Positions 55,929 to 64,000 of a stretch of DNA of 64,000 nt are shown piece by piece. Positions within the stretch are counted from its first letter, which is position 1. The number at the start of each line of letters is the position of its first letter. Both the position numbers and the translations under genes were made by a program. This DNA comes from Corynebacterium callunae DSM 20147 (GTDB lineage Bacteria; Actinomycetota; Actinomycetes; Mycobacteriales; Mycobacteriaceae), in the NCBI RefSeq assembly GCF_000344785.1, contig NC_020506.1, forward strand, positions 1,922,001 to 1,986,000, in the 5' to 3' direction. The notes under the pieces were generated by a model. That model had not been told where the DNA came from, did not search any database, and saw only the letters and a program-made list of their open reading frames with translations.

Positions 55929-58352
55929 ATGTCCGGAGATCAGGCCCCAGCTGGAATAGCGGGAATAAACAGCACGTTTTCACAGGGTAATTATTTTACC
56001 CATCCCACTATCCGCAAGGTGCTTTTCATCTTGGCAGCAATTGCCACCACTCTTACCTTGTGGCCGTCTATTTTTAATGTGCGAGCTATTGAGCAATTCA
56101 CCTTCTTTTATCACATCGATAGTGATGTTTATAGAGCAGGCGCCATGGCCTTTTTACATGGAGAAAACCTCTACACCCAGGATTATCAAGTAGGTGGCAT
56201 TCAGCTTCCCTTCACCTATCCCCCAATTGCTGCTGCAGTTTTTGTACCGCTGGGAATAATCCCGGGAAATATCGCGGGAATCTTGCTCACATTGTTATCT
56301 GCTGTTGCATTGTGGTGGTGCATTGCCATTGTTTTGCGACGTACCCTTAGCAACTTTAAGGATGCAGATTCTCGCCTATTGAGCTTTATCATTTTGCCGC
56401 TCGCGCTTTCGACCGAACCGGTGTTTCAGACGATTCAATTTGGCCAGGTCAATATTTTCCTCATGACCTTGGTACTAATGGATACCTTCACCAAAAAGCC
56501 TTGGCTGCCCCGAGGTTTTTGGATTGGTTTGGCAGCATCCATCAAACTCACCCCGGCAGTTTTTGGTCTCTACTTCCTCATTAAGAAGGATTGGAAGGGC
56601 GCTGGCGTTTCTATCGCCTCCGGCGTTGGTTTTTCTGCCCTGGCATTCTTGCTGGCACCGGCGAGCTCCAAGATTTATTGGACTGAAACTCTTAGTGATC
56701 CCACCCGCATCGGCAACCTTTCCTATATCACCAACCAATCGGTTCGCGGTGCCTTGAGCCGATTGATGCATGAGAATCAGGGTCTCGTCGAAAAGCTCTG
56801 GTATGTGGCCGTGGTTGCCTGCCTGGTAGGTATTGCGGTGGCAATGTGGCGCGCAGTGCGCGCGGGCAACACCCATGGTGCGCTTTTGCTGAACTCACTG
56901 ATCGCGTTGCTGTGTTCCCCGGTTTCCTGGTCACATCACTGGGTGTGGCTGATTCCTTTAACGCTGGCGTTGGCTGCAAGTGCGTGGAACCAGCGACATA
57001 GCGCTCCGGCAACAGCCGCAGCAGCCGCAGTACTTTCTACCTTGACCGCCGTGCCGATGTTTATTCCGACATTTTGGAATATGCCTTACGATCCTTCTGC
57101 AGCTCCATCCTGGCCACTGCTTTTGCAGCCCTCCGGGAACTCTTATGTGATGGTGGCATTAATTATTACAATTTGCGCCATTGTAAATCCAGGGATTTTT
57201 GGCAATTCCACCCCGGCCAACAATCCGGCTAACAATCCAGCCAAAAATCCGGCTGACAAAAAGGACTCTCCGATTTTGGAAGTCGCCTTGGGTCTGCTGG
57301 CTATATTCCTCGGTGCGAATATTTGGTTTAAGGGTAATGAGTTTAATGAGACCCTTGTTCAATATCCGCTTCAAACCCTAGATGGTCGTGGTCTCACTCA
57401 ATTTGGCGATGTGCTGGTCACACCGCTTTATCACGTAGCCCCAGGGATGACGCTTGCGGTAGTTGCGGTGCTCAATCTGATTGCTTTACTGGGCATCCTC
57501 TGGCTGCTGGTGCAGCGTTTTGCTCCAGCACAGCGCCGTACGCTGATGCTTTTGGGTGCCTTGGTTTTTGCGCTGATTTCCTTCCCAGTCCAGGATGCGC
57601 TGCAATTTGGCTCTTTAACCTTGGTGTCACTGGCCTTAATCTGCATCGATATGTTCGGGCCGAAATCGCTTGGCCGCCATGGCCTATTCATTGGCATCGC
57701 TGCCGGAATTAGCGGTTGGCCAATTTTGATTGTGCTTGGCTTGCTCATTCTGCGTCGCTTCGAGGTAGCCATTGGGTCTTCCGTGACTGCCGTCGCGCTG
57801 TGGACGTTTGGCGCGTTTATCAACCCTAAAGAATTGAGTCGCGCACTCATCGAGCAATGGTTTAGCGGGCGTGATGGGCGCGATAATATCTCCATCTTTG
57901 CCTTTTTGGCGCGCTGGGTGTCAGACTCCCCCGCCATGATGATCTCCTGGTTCATAATCGGTTTGGCAATTGGCTGCTGGGCGATTTACCGTAGCTTTAA
58001 CCGTGGCGATCTTGCCCTTGCCAGTGCACTGAGCATTGCTTTACCCGTTTTGGCGCTGCCCACCGTTGAATTACACCATTGGGTGCTGCTGATACCTTTG
58101 CTCGCAGTATTGCTACAAGGTGGTCGCTTGACCCAGTTCTATTTGCTGCTTTTTGTTTATGCCTTCTCTTGGACACCGCAGCACCTGTCCTATGGCAGCG
58201 TGTTTCCGCTTAATGATCCAGCCCCCACCAGCTACGTCGCCCACTTTGGCTGGTATCTCCTAGTTGAGCCACTGGCGCTGGCACCAGCCGCCATTGTGCT
58301 TGCACTCTTCATCAACACTGCATTGCCCTTAAAACACCAAAAAGGCGCCTAA
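55929..58352 (+). CDS. mptC: Alpha-(1->2)-mannosyltransferase, MptC-like, with tandem second GT87 half
   Basis: An 807-residue membrane protein in the mptC position (between RNase AS and plsC; Rv2181 in mycobacteria). The N-terminal half (about 30-420) has all GT87 motifs: DSDVYRAGA near 60, QFGQVNIFLM near 170, GLAASIKLTP near 200 and SPVSWSHHWVW near 335. After a short Asn/Pro repeat linker (about 425-445) a second half repeats the pattern in degraded form: QFGSLTLVSL near 557, GIAAGISGWP near 588 and VELHHWVLLIPL near 711. The second half lacks the acidic DxxVY-type motif and is probably non-catalytic. Only the first half is needed for the predicted reaction, branching of lipomannan. Confidence 0.82.
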   Translation: MSGDQAPAGIAGINSTFSQGNYFTHPTIRKVLFILAAIATTLTLWPSIFNVRAIEQFTFFYHIDSDVYRAGAMAFLHGENLYTQDYQVGGIQLPFTYPPIAAAVFVPLGIIPGNIAGILLTLLSAVALWWCIAIVLRRTLSNFKDADSRLLSFIILPLALSTEPVFQTIQFGQVNIFLMTLVLMDTFTKKPWLPRGFWIGLAASIKLTPAVFGLYFLIKKDWKGAGVSIASGVGFSALAFLLAPASSKIYWTETLSDPTRIGNLSYITNQSVRGALSRLMHENQGLVEKLWYVAVVACLVGIAVAMWRAVRAGNTHGALLLNSLIALLCSPVSWSHHWVWLIPLTLALAASAWNQRHSAPATAAAAAVLSTLTAVPMFIPTFWNMPYDPSAAPSWPLLLQPSGNSYVMVALIITICAIVNPGIFGNSTPANNPANNPAKNPADKKDSPILEVALGLLAIFLGANIWFKGNEFNETLVQYPLQTLDGRGLTQFGDVLVTPLYHVAPGMTLAVVAVLNLIALLGILWLLVQRFAPAQRRTLMLLGALVFALISFPVQDALQFGSLTLVSLALICIDMFGPKSLGRHGLFIGIAAGISGWPILIVLGLLILRRFEVAIGSSVTAVALWTFGAFINPKELSRALIEQWFSGRDGRDNISIFAFLARWVSDSPAMMISWFIIGLAIGCWAIYRSFNRGDLALASALSIALPVLALPTVELHHWVLLIPLLAVLLQGGRLTQFYLLLFVYAFSWTPQHLSYGSVFPLNDPAPTSYVAHFGWYLLVEPLALAPAAIVLALFINTALPLKHQKGA

Positions 58353-58381
58353 AAGCGCTTTTCGACGAAAAGATGATGGTG

Positions 58382-58528
58382 TTATTTCTTCTTTCTTTGA
58401 GGGAAAAATAACACCGCAGCAATTGCAATAACCACCAATGGTGCAATTATCTCCCGTGCCCAATCTAAGGCTGCAACCAGGATATATACGAGGATTAGTA
58501 GAGAAACTGCAAGCAATTTAAAACGCAT
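58382..58528 (-). CDS. Small membrane protein (48 residues)
   Basis: ATG 58528 has AAAGGA about 7 bases upstream; stop TAA at 58382-58384. The product starts MRFKLLAVSLLILVYILVAA, with two hydrophobic helices (about 4-20 and 28-42) and a basic end (QRKKK). It lies just upstream of (and convergent with) the mptC-like gene and downstream of the acyltransferase gene on the same strand, with a 36-base gap, so it may share that transcript. Function unknown. Confidence 0.7.
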   Translation of the reverse strand: MRFKLLAVSLLILVYILVAALDWAREIIAPLVVIAIAAVLFFPQRKKK

Positions 58529-58564
58529 TGTCACATCCTTTTGGCTAATTTGGTTTTCTTGATC

Positions 58565-59809
58565 TTAGGCCTGGGATCGGGAATGTGAACGCACCAGGCG
58601 CTTGTTAGAGATCTCTAGCTTCTTTTGTTTTAGATCTACTGGAGCAGGCAAACGTGGTGGAACAACAGTCCATCCCAATACTGGAACTCTGGAAATCAAG
58701 TGCACCATATATGCACCGAGCATTGCACACATAAACGCGATAACCATCCAGGTACTAGTCCACTGCCACATACTTGGAGAAGTGTTATCAATATGCATAA
58801 AGTTCCAGCGCAGCCCATAACCAAAGAAGATGGTCAGACCCAAGGCGTGTCCAATGTAAATAGGCAAAGTGTGGCGGCCGAGAAACTTTAGCAAGGTAGC
58901 AACCGGAGGGATTTTGCCCAGCCATACACACAACACAATTCCAGCTGGCAGAGCCAACAGTCGGAGCAACAGTGCGGAAACATGGTCTAGATCCATGGGG
59001 GTTAATTGTCCGCCCAACGCAGTGGCAAAGCCATTCTTTGCATGAATTAGGGACCGCAAGATCACGCCATATGATTCCCGGTCACGTATGGAATCAGAAA
59101 AAACTTCCACTGCGAGACTTGCCACATAAAGCATAAAGGCGATAACAATGGTGGTGGGATTAGTTGCTGCCTTGGCAAAATTATTAATTAGAGGCCGGAA
59201 ATAAGCGCCAATAAAAAATGCCGGCATAAAGATAATGGTCTTGCGCACCAGTTCATATTCACTAAAAGCTGGCATAAAAAGCCATGGCACAAACATCAAC
59301 GCCACAATTGCCCAGCCAGGGAATTTACGAGTAGCCCAGAGTGCGATATTAAAAATCATCAGGAAGAAAAGGAACCAATACATATTCGCAGCCGTAACCA
59401 TCACTGCGAGATACCGGTTGCTTTCTGGCAAAGGAACTCCAGCTACAACAAAGGCTTCCAGGTTGTAGGAGTAAAGATTGATGGGAGCCCAAAAGAGATA
59501 GGGCACCAAATAAAACCAGATTCGGCCTCGGAAAAGCTGGCCAAAGGATTGGTTAAGAACCTTTACTGAGAAAAATCCGCTGACCAAAAAGAACAGCGGC
59601 ATGCGCAAGGGGTCGAGGAGCAGATTCAGGTGCGCTAAGAAGGTGTTATTGGCTTCTGGCACAGCCATGGTGACATGGAGCAGCACCACGCCAAGGATTG
59701 ATAATCCTTTTGCGATGTCTGGCCAGTCCATCCTTTGTTTTGGGGCAGTGTCCTTAAGCGGTACTAGCCCCAAATCTCCAGTGTTCACGTTAACGCGAGC
59801 TCCTAGCAT
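58565..59809 (-). CDS. Acyltransferase-3 family membrane protein
   Basis: A 414-residue integral membrane O-acyltransferase with about ten helices. The AT3 start DIAKGLSILGVVLLHVTM holds the conserved His, and the later RMPLFFLVSGFF and FLGRHTLPIYIGH are typical. These enzymes acylate sugars or lipids of the envelope; corynebacteria use relatives to transfer acyl groups to trehalose, wall sugars or mycolates. The substrate is not known. ATG 59809 lacks a clear ribosome site; GTG 59788 is an alternative. Confidence 0.82.
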   Translation of the reverse strand: MLGARVNVNTGDLGLVPLKDTAPKQRMDWPDIAKGLSILGVVLLHVTMAVPEANNTFLAHLNLLLDPLRMPLFFLVSGFFSVKVLNQSFGQLFRGRIWFYLVPYLFWAPINLYSYNLEAFVVAGVPLPESNRYLAVMVTAANMYWFLFFLMIFNIALWATRKFPGWAIVALMFVPWLFMPAFSEYELVRKTIIFMPAFFIGAYFRPLINNFAKAATNPTTIVIAFMLYVASLAVEVFSDSIRDRESYGVILRSLIHAKNGFATALGGQLTPMDLDHVSALLLRLLALPAGIVLCVWLGKIPPVATLLKFLGRHTLPIYIGHALGLTIFFGYGLRWNFMHIDNTSPSMWQWTSTWMVIAFMCAMLGAYMVHLISRVPVLGWTVVPPRLPAPVDLKQKKLEISNKRLVRSHSRSQA

Positions 59810-60073
59810 TCGGCAGCGAACTCAAAAAGCTCTGTTGAAAGCCTTTTTAAGGCACTCGCGCAACCAAATATCGAATCTTTAAGCAGACTTGAAACTGCCA
59901 GAAAATCATTGAAATTTCAGTAAATTCAGTGACTTTCCGAAGTCTTAACTTATTGTTCTCCTAGGATACCTGCCATTTAACAAAAAATAAAAAGCTAATA
60001 GGGCTTCTGAGTGTCATCTCACGCTCTTGCAAGAACCGCATGAGGCCACACTCACCCCTCCCCCGCTCTGCTT
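59810..60073. other. AT-rich spacer between plsC and acyltransferase gene
   Basis: No gene seen in 264 bases. TGAGTGT (60008-60014) pairs with ACACTCA (60048-60054), a possible weak terminator of plsC. Confidence 0.3.
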
Positions 60074-60808
60074 TTATGCAGGTTCAGTACCTGGTGGGAA
60101 GCCTTCGCCAGCGGCCAAAGACTTCTTCACATCAGCTGCATAGGCATCCACATATGGCTGGCCGGTGAGATCAGCCAAAATAAACATCACGTGATCAGTA
60201 AGCCGTCGCGCTGCTTCATAGCTGCCCAGTTCCAGCCCTTGTTCTGCAACAAAAGCGCGCGGATCGATGGGTGTTCCCACCTTCACCTTCACTTTGGCAG
60301 GGCGCGGAATAGTGGTGCCAATTGGGTTAGCATCGCGGCTGCCGATCATGGCGATGGGAATGATTTCCTCGCCGGTTTCCATAGCCACATAAGCCATGCC
60401 AGTTTTACCCTTGTAAATTCGGCCATCAGGTGAGCGAGAGCCCTCTGGATAAATTCCAAAGAGGTCTCCCCTACTCAATACCTTTTTGGCGGTATTCATG
60501 AGGGAATCCATGGCATTGTCGGCGGTGCGATCTAGCGGTTCCTGGCCAACTGCCGTGAAAAACCACTTTTGAAAACGGCCCTTGAGGCCAGTTCCAGTGA
60601 AGTACTCGGCCTTCGCTGGGAAGGTAATCTGCCGTGGGCACAACAAAGGGAAATAGAAGGAATCCATCACTGCCTGGTGGTTGGAGGCCAAAATGGCGGC
60701 ACCTTCACTAGGGATGTTTTCTCCGCCTTCAATTTCTGGCCGATTATAAACACGCAAGAATGGGCCAACCAGGACGTATTTGAATACCCGGTACCAATTG
60801 TTGTTCAT
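60074..60808 (-). CDS. plsC: 1-acyl-sn-glycerol-3-phosphate acyltransferase PlsC
   Basis: A 244-residue acyltransferase making phosphatidic acid, or a related acyl transfer to lipoglycan anchors (mycobacterial Rv2182c is in the same position). Catalytic motifs are SNHQAVMDSF (HX4D) and IYPEGSRSPDG. No obvious membrane helix beyond the hydrophobic N-terminus. Confidence 0.9.
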   Translation of the reverse strand: MNNNWYRVFKYVLVGPFLRVYNRPEIEGGENIPSEGAAILASNHQAVMDSFYFPLLCPRQITFPAKAEYFTGTGLKGRFQKWFFTAVGQEPLDRTADNAMDSLMNTAKKVLSRGDLFGIYPEGSRSPDGRIYKGKTGMAYVAMETGEEIIPIAMIGSRDANPIGTTIPRPAKVKVKVGTPIDPRAFVAEQGLELGSYEAARRLTDHVMFILADLTGQPYVDAYAADVKKSLAAGEGFPPGTEPA

Positions 60809-60947
60809 GGTTTCAAGGATCCCTTTCTCCGCATAAATTAGCCAGAGGTTGTACCTCCGGAGTTTCCTTTACAAGACTACTTCACCCTGCCAATAATTTG
60901 CCTTAACTTCCACGATTGCATGGCAGGGTGCGTCGAAAAGCACTCTT

Positions 60948-61910
60948 TTAAAGCGCTTTGCGCGCCAGGTCTGAAACGCCGATCATGCCGGCATCCGCGC
61001 CGAGCTGTGCAGTGCCCACGCGCGCCACGGGGCGGTAGCCTGCACCGACGATGCGGGTGGAAAAATGCTCCACCGCAGCTGGTAGATACAGGTCAGCGTC
61101 CTGCGAGACTCCGCCACCAATAACAATCAAACCAGGATCAAGCACATCAGCCACAATGGACAACGCCTCACCAAGCCAGGTGGTGAAATCAGCCATGACT
61201 GCCAAAGCCAAGGAATCACCCTCACGAGCAGCCTGCGCAATGGTCTTACCACTCACATCGGTTGCTGCTAAGCCATCAAGATGTTTGAGCAGCTCGCTGT
61301 CAGCAAAAATAGGCTGCGCAGCCAACTCGCGTGCAGTTTCAACCAGGGCTGTACCCGAACAATAACGCTCTAAGCAGCCACGTTTACCGCAAGGGCAGGG
61401 CCGACCATTAGGAACTACCCGCAGGTGCCCAAATTCAGGAGCCGTGCCATAAGCGCCGCGATAAATCTTGCCATCGGCAATCAGCGCAGCACCCACGCCA
61501 GTGCCGAGGGCTAACAGCACCCAATTGTCCTCGCCCTGCGCGCTACCAAATTGATATTCGCCCCAGGCTGCAGAGTTTGCGTCATGTTCAAGCCGAACTG
61601 GCAGCTGCAGCAAATCCTCCAGACGCGAGCGCACTGGCTCATCACGCCACGGCAAATGCGGAGCAAAGCGCACACGCTCACAATCAGGATCAAGAAAACC
61701 TGCGACGGCTAGGCCGACCGCATCAATGGGAAATTCCGCCTGCAGCTGTGCAGTTAGGCTGGCTATTCCCTGCTCGATGGCGTGGGTAGTGTGTGGTGAA
61801 GGTGCTGACAGGCTCTTAACAATTCGCCCGGTTTCGTCGATAACTCCCGCACGCATATTGGTCCCGCCAATGTCGAAGCCCACCGCATAGCTGGTCGGAT
61901 TCAGTGGCAT
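60948..61910 (-). CDS. glk: Glucokinase (ROK family)
   Basis: A 320-residue ROK-type sugar kinase phosphorylating glucose with ATP. The ATP loop is VGFDIGGTNMRAG. The zinc-binding ROK signature EFGHLRVVPNGRPCPCGKRGCLE is present, as are ALGTGVGAAL and IVIGGGVS. The C. glutamicum glk (cg2399) lies between plsC and pimB' as here. Start ATG 61910. A dyad operator-like sequence lies upstream (61943-61967). Confidence 0.92.
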   Translation of the reverse strand: MPLNPTSYAVGFDIGGTNMRAGVIDETGRIVKSLSAPSPHTTHAIEQGIASLTAQLQAEFPIDAVGLAVAGFLDPDCERVRFAPHLPWRDEPVRSRLEDLLQLPVRLEHDANSAAWGEYQFGSAQGEDNWVLLALGTGVGAALIADGKIYRGAYGTAPEFGHLRVVPNGRPCPCGKRGCLERYCSGTALVETARELAAQPIFADSELLKHLDGLAATDVSGKTIAQAAREGDSLALAVMADFTTWLGEALSIVADVLDPGLIVIGGGVSQDADLYLPAAVEHFSTRIVGAGYRPVARVGTAQLGADAGMIGVSDLARKAL

Positions 61911-61942
61911 TTACTTGCGCCTCGCGTTCTTGACAAAGGTAT

Positions 61943-61967
61943 TTTGAAAATAATCTTTCAAAGTATA
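61943..61967. promoter_or_regulatory. Dyad and -10 upstream of glk
   Basis: TTTGAAA-N6-TTTCAAA (61943-61962) is a perfect 7-bp inverted repeat; on the minus strand TATACT (61967-61962) adjoins it as a -10. It covers the transcription start, a typical repressor site. I cannot name the regulator. Confidence 0.5.
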
Positions 61968-61989
61968 TCTAGCAATTGCCCATGAACCA

Positions 61990-63135
61990 TCATTCTGGCT
62001 CTCCTTGCAAAATCTCTGTCAGGCGTTGCCCCATGATTTCCCAAGCCCACTTTTCCTCCACATGAGCCCGCCCCGCAGCCCCCATTTCCGCGCGGAGCTG
62101 CGGATTATCCAACAATTTCAACAATGCTTCAGAGAGCTTGTCGACGTCCCGTCCCTCAACAACAACGCCACTAGCGGGGGTTAAGGTTTCCGGGGCTCCG
62201 CCGGAGGTGCCGGCTATAACCGGCACCGCACAAGCTTGTGCTTCCAGATAAACAATTCCCAAGCCTTCAACGTCTAAGCCCTTGCCACGTGTACGTGCTG
62301 GCATGGCAAAAATATCGGCAGTTGCCAGGAGGTCAATCATCTCCTGATGATCTAAGCGTCCCAAAAATTGCACATTTTTACTCAGCTGCGTGGCAAGCTT
62401 GCGTAACTTTGCTTCATAGGGACCGCTGCCCACGATGAGTAGCTGCGCAGTTGGATACTTCCTTAACACCGCTGGAAGGGCCTTAATCAGGCTGTCTTGT
62501 CCTTTGCGCGGGACTAGCCGAGAAATACATAGAATCAACGGATCTTGCGAATCAAGACCGTGCGCTGCGCGAGTGTTGAGCTTTTGGATTGTTGAGGCAG
62601 GTTTAAAAGTATGAATATCCACGCCCGAGGGCAAATGGCGATATTTAGCGTCTTCGCCAAAGGCATCTTTAAAACGATGCAAGGTGTAATCCGAAATATA
62701 GGTGATGAGGTCCACCTCTTTGCCGATTTTTCCCAGCAGGTTCCGAGACACCGGCAACATAGACCAGCCCACCTCATGGCCATGGGTAGAAGCAATGATC
62801 ATATTTGCGCCGGCCTGGCGGGCAGCAGGCGCCATAAGCGCTAAGGGTGCTGCTGCACCAAACCACACATTGTCAATATTTCTGGCCTTAATAATCTCTG
62901 CCATAGCCTGCGCGGTGGTGGGTGAAGGCAACATTACCGACCGTGGCCAGCGAATAACCTCAAAATCAAGAGTGGCATCATAGGCTTGTGCCTCCTGAGA
63001 ATCTTGAGTGGAGGCAAAAACCGTGATTGTGGAGGGATCCTGCGTGCCGATAAAATCTCTTAGATAACTTTGAATTCCACCCACCCGTGGTGGGAAATCA
63101 TTTGTTACTACTAGTGTTCTGCGAGATGTGGGCAC
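61990..63135 (-). CDS. pimB: Phosphatidylinositol mannoside mannosyltransferase PimB'
   Basis: A 381-residue GT4 glycosyltransferase (GT-B fold) adding the second mannose to Ac1PIM1 in the anchor of LM/LAM. The N-terminal glycine loop is TNDFPPRVGGIQSYLRDF, and the donor-binding E-x7-E is in EGLGIVYLEAQACAVPVIAGTSGGAPE. Start GTG 63135 has GGAGG 6 bases upstream. In C. glutamicum this is cg2400, between glk and the NlpC/P60 gene, as here. Confidence 0.93.
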   Translation of the reverse strand: MPTSRRTLVVTNDFPPRVGGIQSYLRDFIGTQDPSTITVFASTQDSQEAQAYDATLDFEVIRWPRSVMLPSPTTAQAMAEIIKARNIDNVWFGAAAPLALMAPAARQAGANMIIASTHGHEVGWSMLPVSRNLLGKIGKEVDLITYISDYTLHRFKDAFGEDAKYRHLPSGVDIHTFKPASTIQKLNTRAAHGLDSQDPLILCISRLVPRKGQDSLIKALPAVLRKYPTAQLLIVGSGPYEAKLRKLATQLSKNVQFLGRLDHQEMIDLLATADIFAMPARTRGKGLDVEGLGIVYLEAQACAVPVIAGTSGGAPETLTPASGVVVEGRDVDKLSEALLKLLDNPQLRAEMGAAGRAHVEEKWAWEIMGQRLTEILQGEPE

Positions 63136-63162
63136 GAAAGGCCTCCTTTGAAAGGTGAAAAA

Positions 63163-64000
63163 CTAGTAGCGGCGGGCTCCATAAAAAGGTGCTGAATCAA
63201 CAGATACCACCTGAACGGGAATTCCGTAATCCGAGGCGTGCACAATCTTGCCATCACCGATATACAACCCCACGTGAGTTGCCCCCGGATAATAGCCAAT
63301 CACATCGCCGGGTTGCAGCTGGTCCTTGCTGACCGGGGTTCCACCTTCCATTTGAGCCTGCGAAGTACGTGGCAGGGTTTTGCCCATTTGCTGATACGCC
63401 CAATAGATTAGTCCAGAACAGTCAAACTCATTGGGGCCAATTGCTCCCCAGCCATATGGTGCGCCCAGCTTTGAAAGCGCGGCATCCACAGCTGCAGATG
63501 CTCCAGTTCCGGCACCGACAAAATCACTAAGGTTAATGTCCAATGGACCATTCTTAGCAATCCACACCTGGCGTTCCTCAGGTGACAGCTGGTTTACTCG
63601 ATCCCTAATCTCAATTTGTTGGGCATCCAGCTCTTGCTTTTCCTGATTGAGTTTTTCCAACCGCGCTTTAAGATCCCCAAGTTGGAACTCTGCCTCGGCT
63701 TTCATCCGGTTAGCTTCATCCAAGGCATCTGCAGACTTCTTAGACTCTGCTTGGAGTGATTGCACTACTTCACTGGTGGATTTAGACAGAGTGCCAAGGT
63801 AGCTCATGCGATCGATGGCATTTTGGGGATTTTCTGCTGATACCGCAATGGTCAGGGGATCTAGCACCGTGCCACGATATTTGGCTTGTGCAATCTTATC
63901 GATGTCTCCCCGATTTGCCTGCACGTTTTGCGCAGCTTGATCAGCTTCCTGCTTAAGCTTGGATACCTGCTCTTGGATTGCTGCGACCTTAGCTTCACGA
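63163..64000 (-). CDS. NlpC/P60 peptidoglycan endopeptidase, RipC-like (5' truncated)
   Basis: The frame is open to the window edge, so the start lies beyond 64000. The visible 278 codons show a coiled coil of Glu/Ala/Lys-rich helices, then an NlpC/P60 domain with catalytic Cys in NEFDCSGLIYWAYQQMG and catalytic His in ATHVGLYIGDGKIVHAS. These enzymes cut the D-Glu-DAP bond in peptidoglycan peptides during daughter-cell separation. Its position next to pimB' matches mycobacterial Rv2190c (RipC). The visible part ends in YGARRY, with a stop 27 bases before the pimB' start. Confidence 0.9.
   Translation of the reverse strand, partial: REAKVAAIQEQVSKLKQEADQAAQNVQANRGDIDKIAQAKYRGTVLDPLTIAVSAENPQNAIDRMSYLGTLSKSTSEVVQSLQAESKKSADALDEANRMKAEAEFQLGDLKARLEKLNQEKQELDAQQIEIRDRVNQLSPEERQVWIAKNGPLDINLSDFVGAGTGASAAVDAALSKLGAPYGWGAIGPNEFDCSGLIYWAYQQMGKTLPRTSQAQMEGGTPVSKDQLQPGDVIGYYPGATHVGLYIGDGKIVHASDYGIPVQVVSVDSAPFYGARRY

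Overview
The window looks like the chromosome of a Corynebacterium close to C. glutamicum. GC content is moderate. It carries the actinobacterial division and cell wall (dcw) cluster with DivIVA/Wag31, SepF and a DAP-type MurE, a corynebacterial ileS T-box leader, and a lipomannan/lipoarabinomannan (LM/LAM) mannosyltransferase locus. Gene order matches two blocks I know from Mycobacterium tuberculosis: ileS-dinX-ansA-lspA-rluD-dnaE1 (Rv1536-Rv1547) and wag31-sepF-ftsZ-mur-mraZ-metF-idsA-mptA-Rv2175c-pknL-aroG-RNase AS-mptC-plsC-pimB'-ripC (Rv2145c-Rv2190c). I see no insertion sequence, prophage, tRNA, rRNA or CRISPR; this is core chromosome.

Region by region. 1-236 is the 3' end of an unidentified + strand gene. 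344-8304 is mostly minus strand: a stand-alone MetE-C-like methyltransferase, dnaE1, (on +) a RarD transporter, then a run lspA, RluD-type pseudouridine synthase and a membrane-anchored protein. 8516-14626 holds two lipoproteins, an ABC-F ATPase with an attenuator-like leader, asparaginase and DinX. 14719-17229 holds an EamA transporter, a MerR regulator fused to HEAT repeats and a separate HEAT-repeat protein. 17326-20770 is ileS with its T-box. 20811-42089 is the division and peptidoglycan block, all on the minus strand and transcribed from mraZ towards divIVA: mraZ, rsmH, ftsL-like, ftsI, murE, murF, mraY, murD, ftsW, murG, murC, ftsQ, ftsZ, yfiH, yggS, sepF, yggT, divIVA, and a 53-codon membrane protein gene. 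42090-42730 is a non-coding segment with MraZ-type boxes and hairpins. 42731-45418 carries DUF3040, HEPN-like, GNAT and metF genes. 45531-58352 is the polyprenyl and lipoglycan block (idsA, mptA, three GT87-type mannosyltransferases) around the Ser/Thr kinase PknL and its probable substrate, interrupted by minus-strand aroG and RNase AS. 58382-64000 holds a 48-codon membrane protein gene, an acyltransferase-3 protein, plsC, glucokinase, pimB' and the 3' part of a ripC-like NlpC/P60 gene.

Together the genes cover making lipid II (mur genes, MraY, MurG), assembling it at the septum (FtsW, FtsI, FtsQ, FtsL-like, FtsZ, SepF), polar growth (DivIVA), cutting peptidoglycan (RipC-like), and building envelope lipoglycans (IdsA, PimB', PlsC, MptA and GT87 enzymes), with PknL next to the last group. 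Several genes appear to be leaderless, with a TAnnnT -10 element 6-8 bases before the start codon.

The least explained observations are: an 11-base word, CGTCGACAAGC, found nine times across unrelated genes; an internal tandem duplication in the 807-residue MptC-like protein; the MerR-HEAT/HEAT gene pair; a four-codon leaderless upstream ORF plus hairpin before the ABC-F gene; a second cluster of TGGGG boxes about 300 bases beyond the mraZ promoter; and two small membrane protein genes that a 60-codon cut-off would miss.
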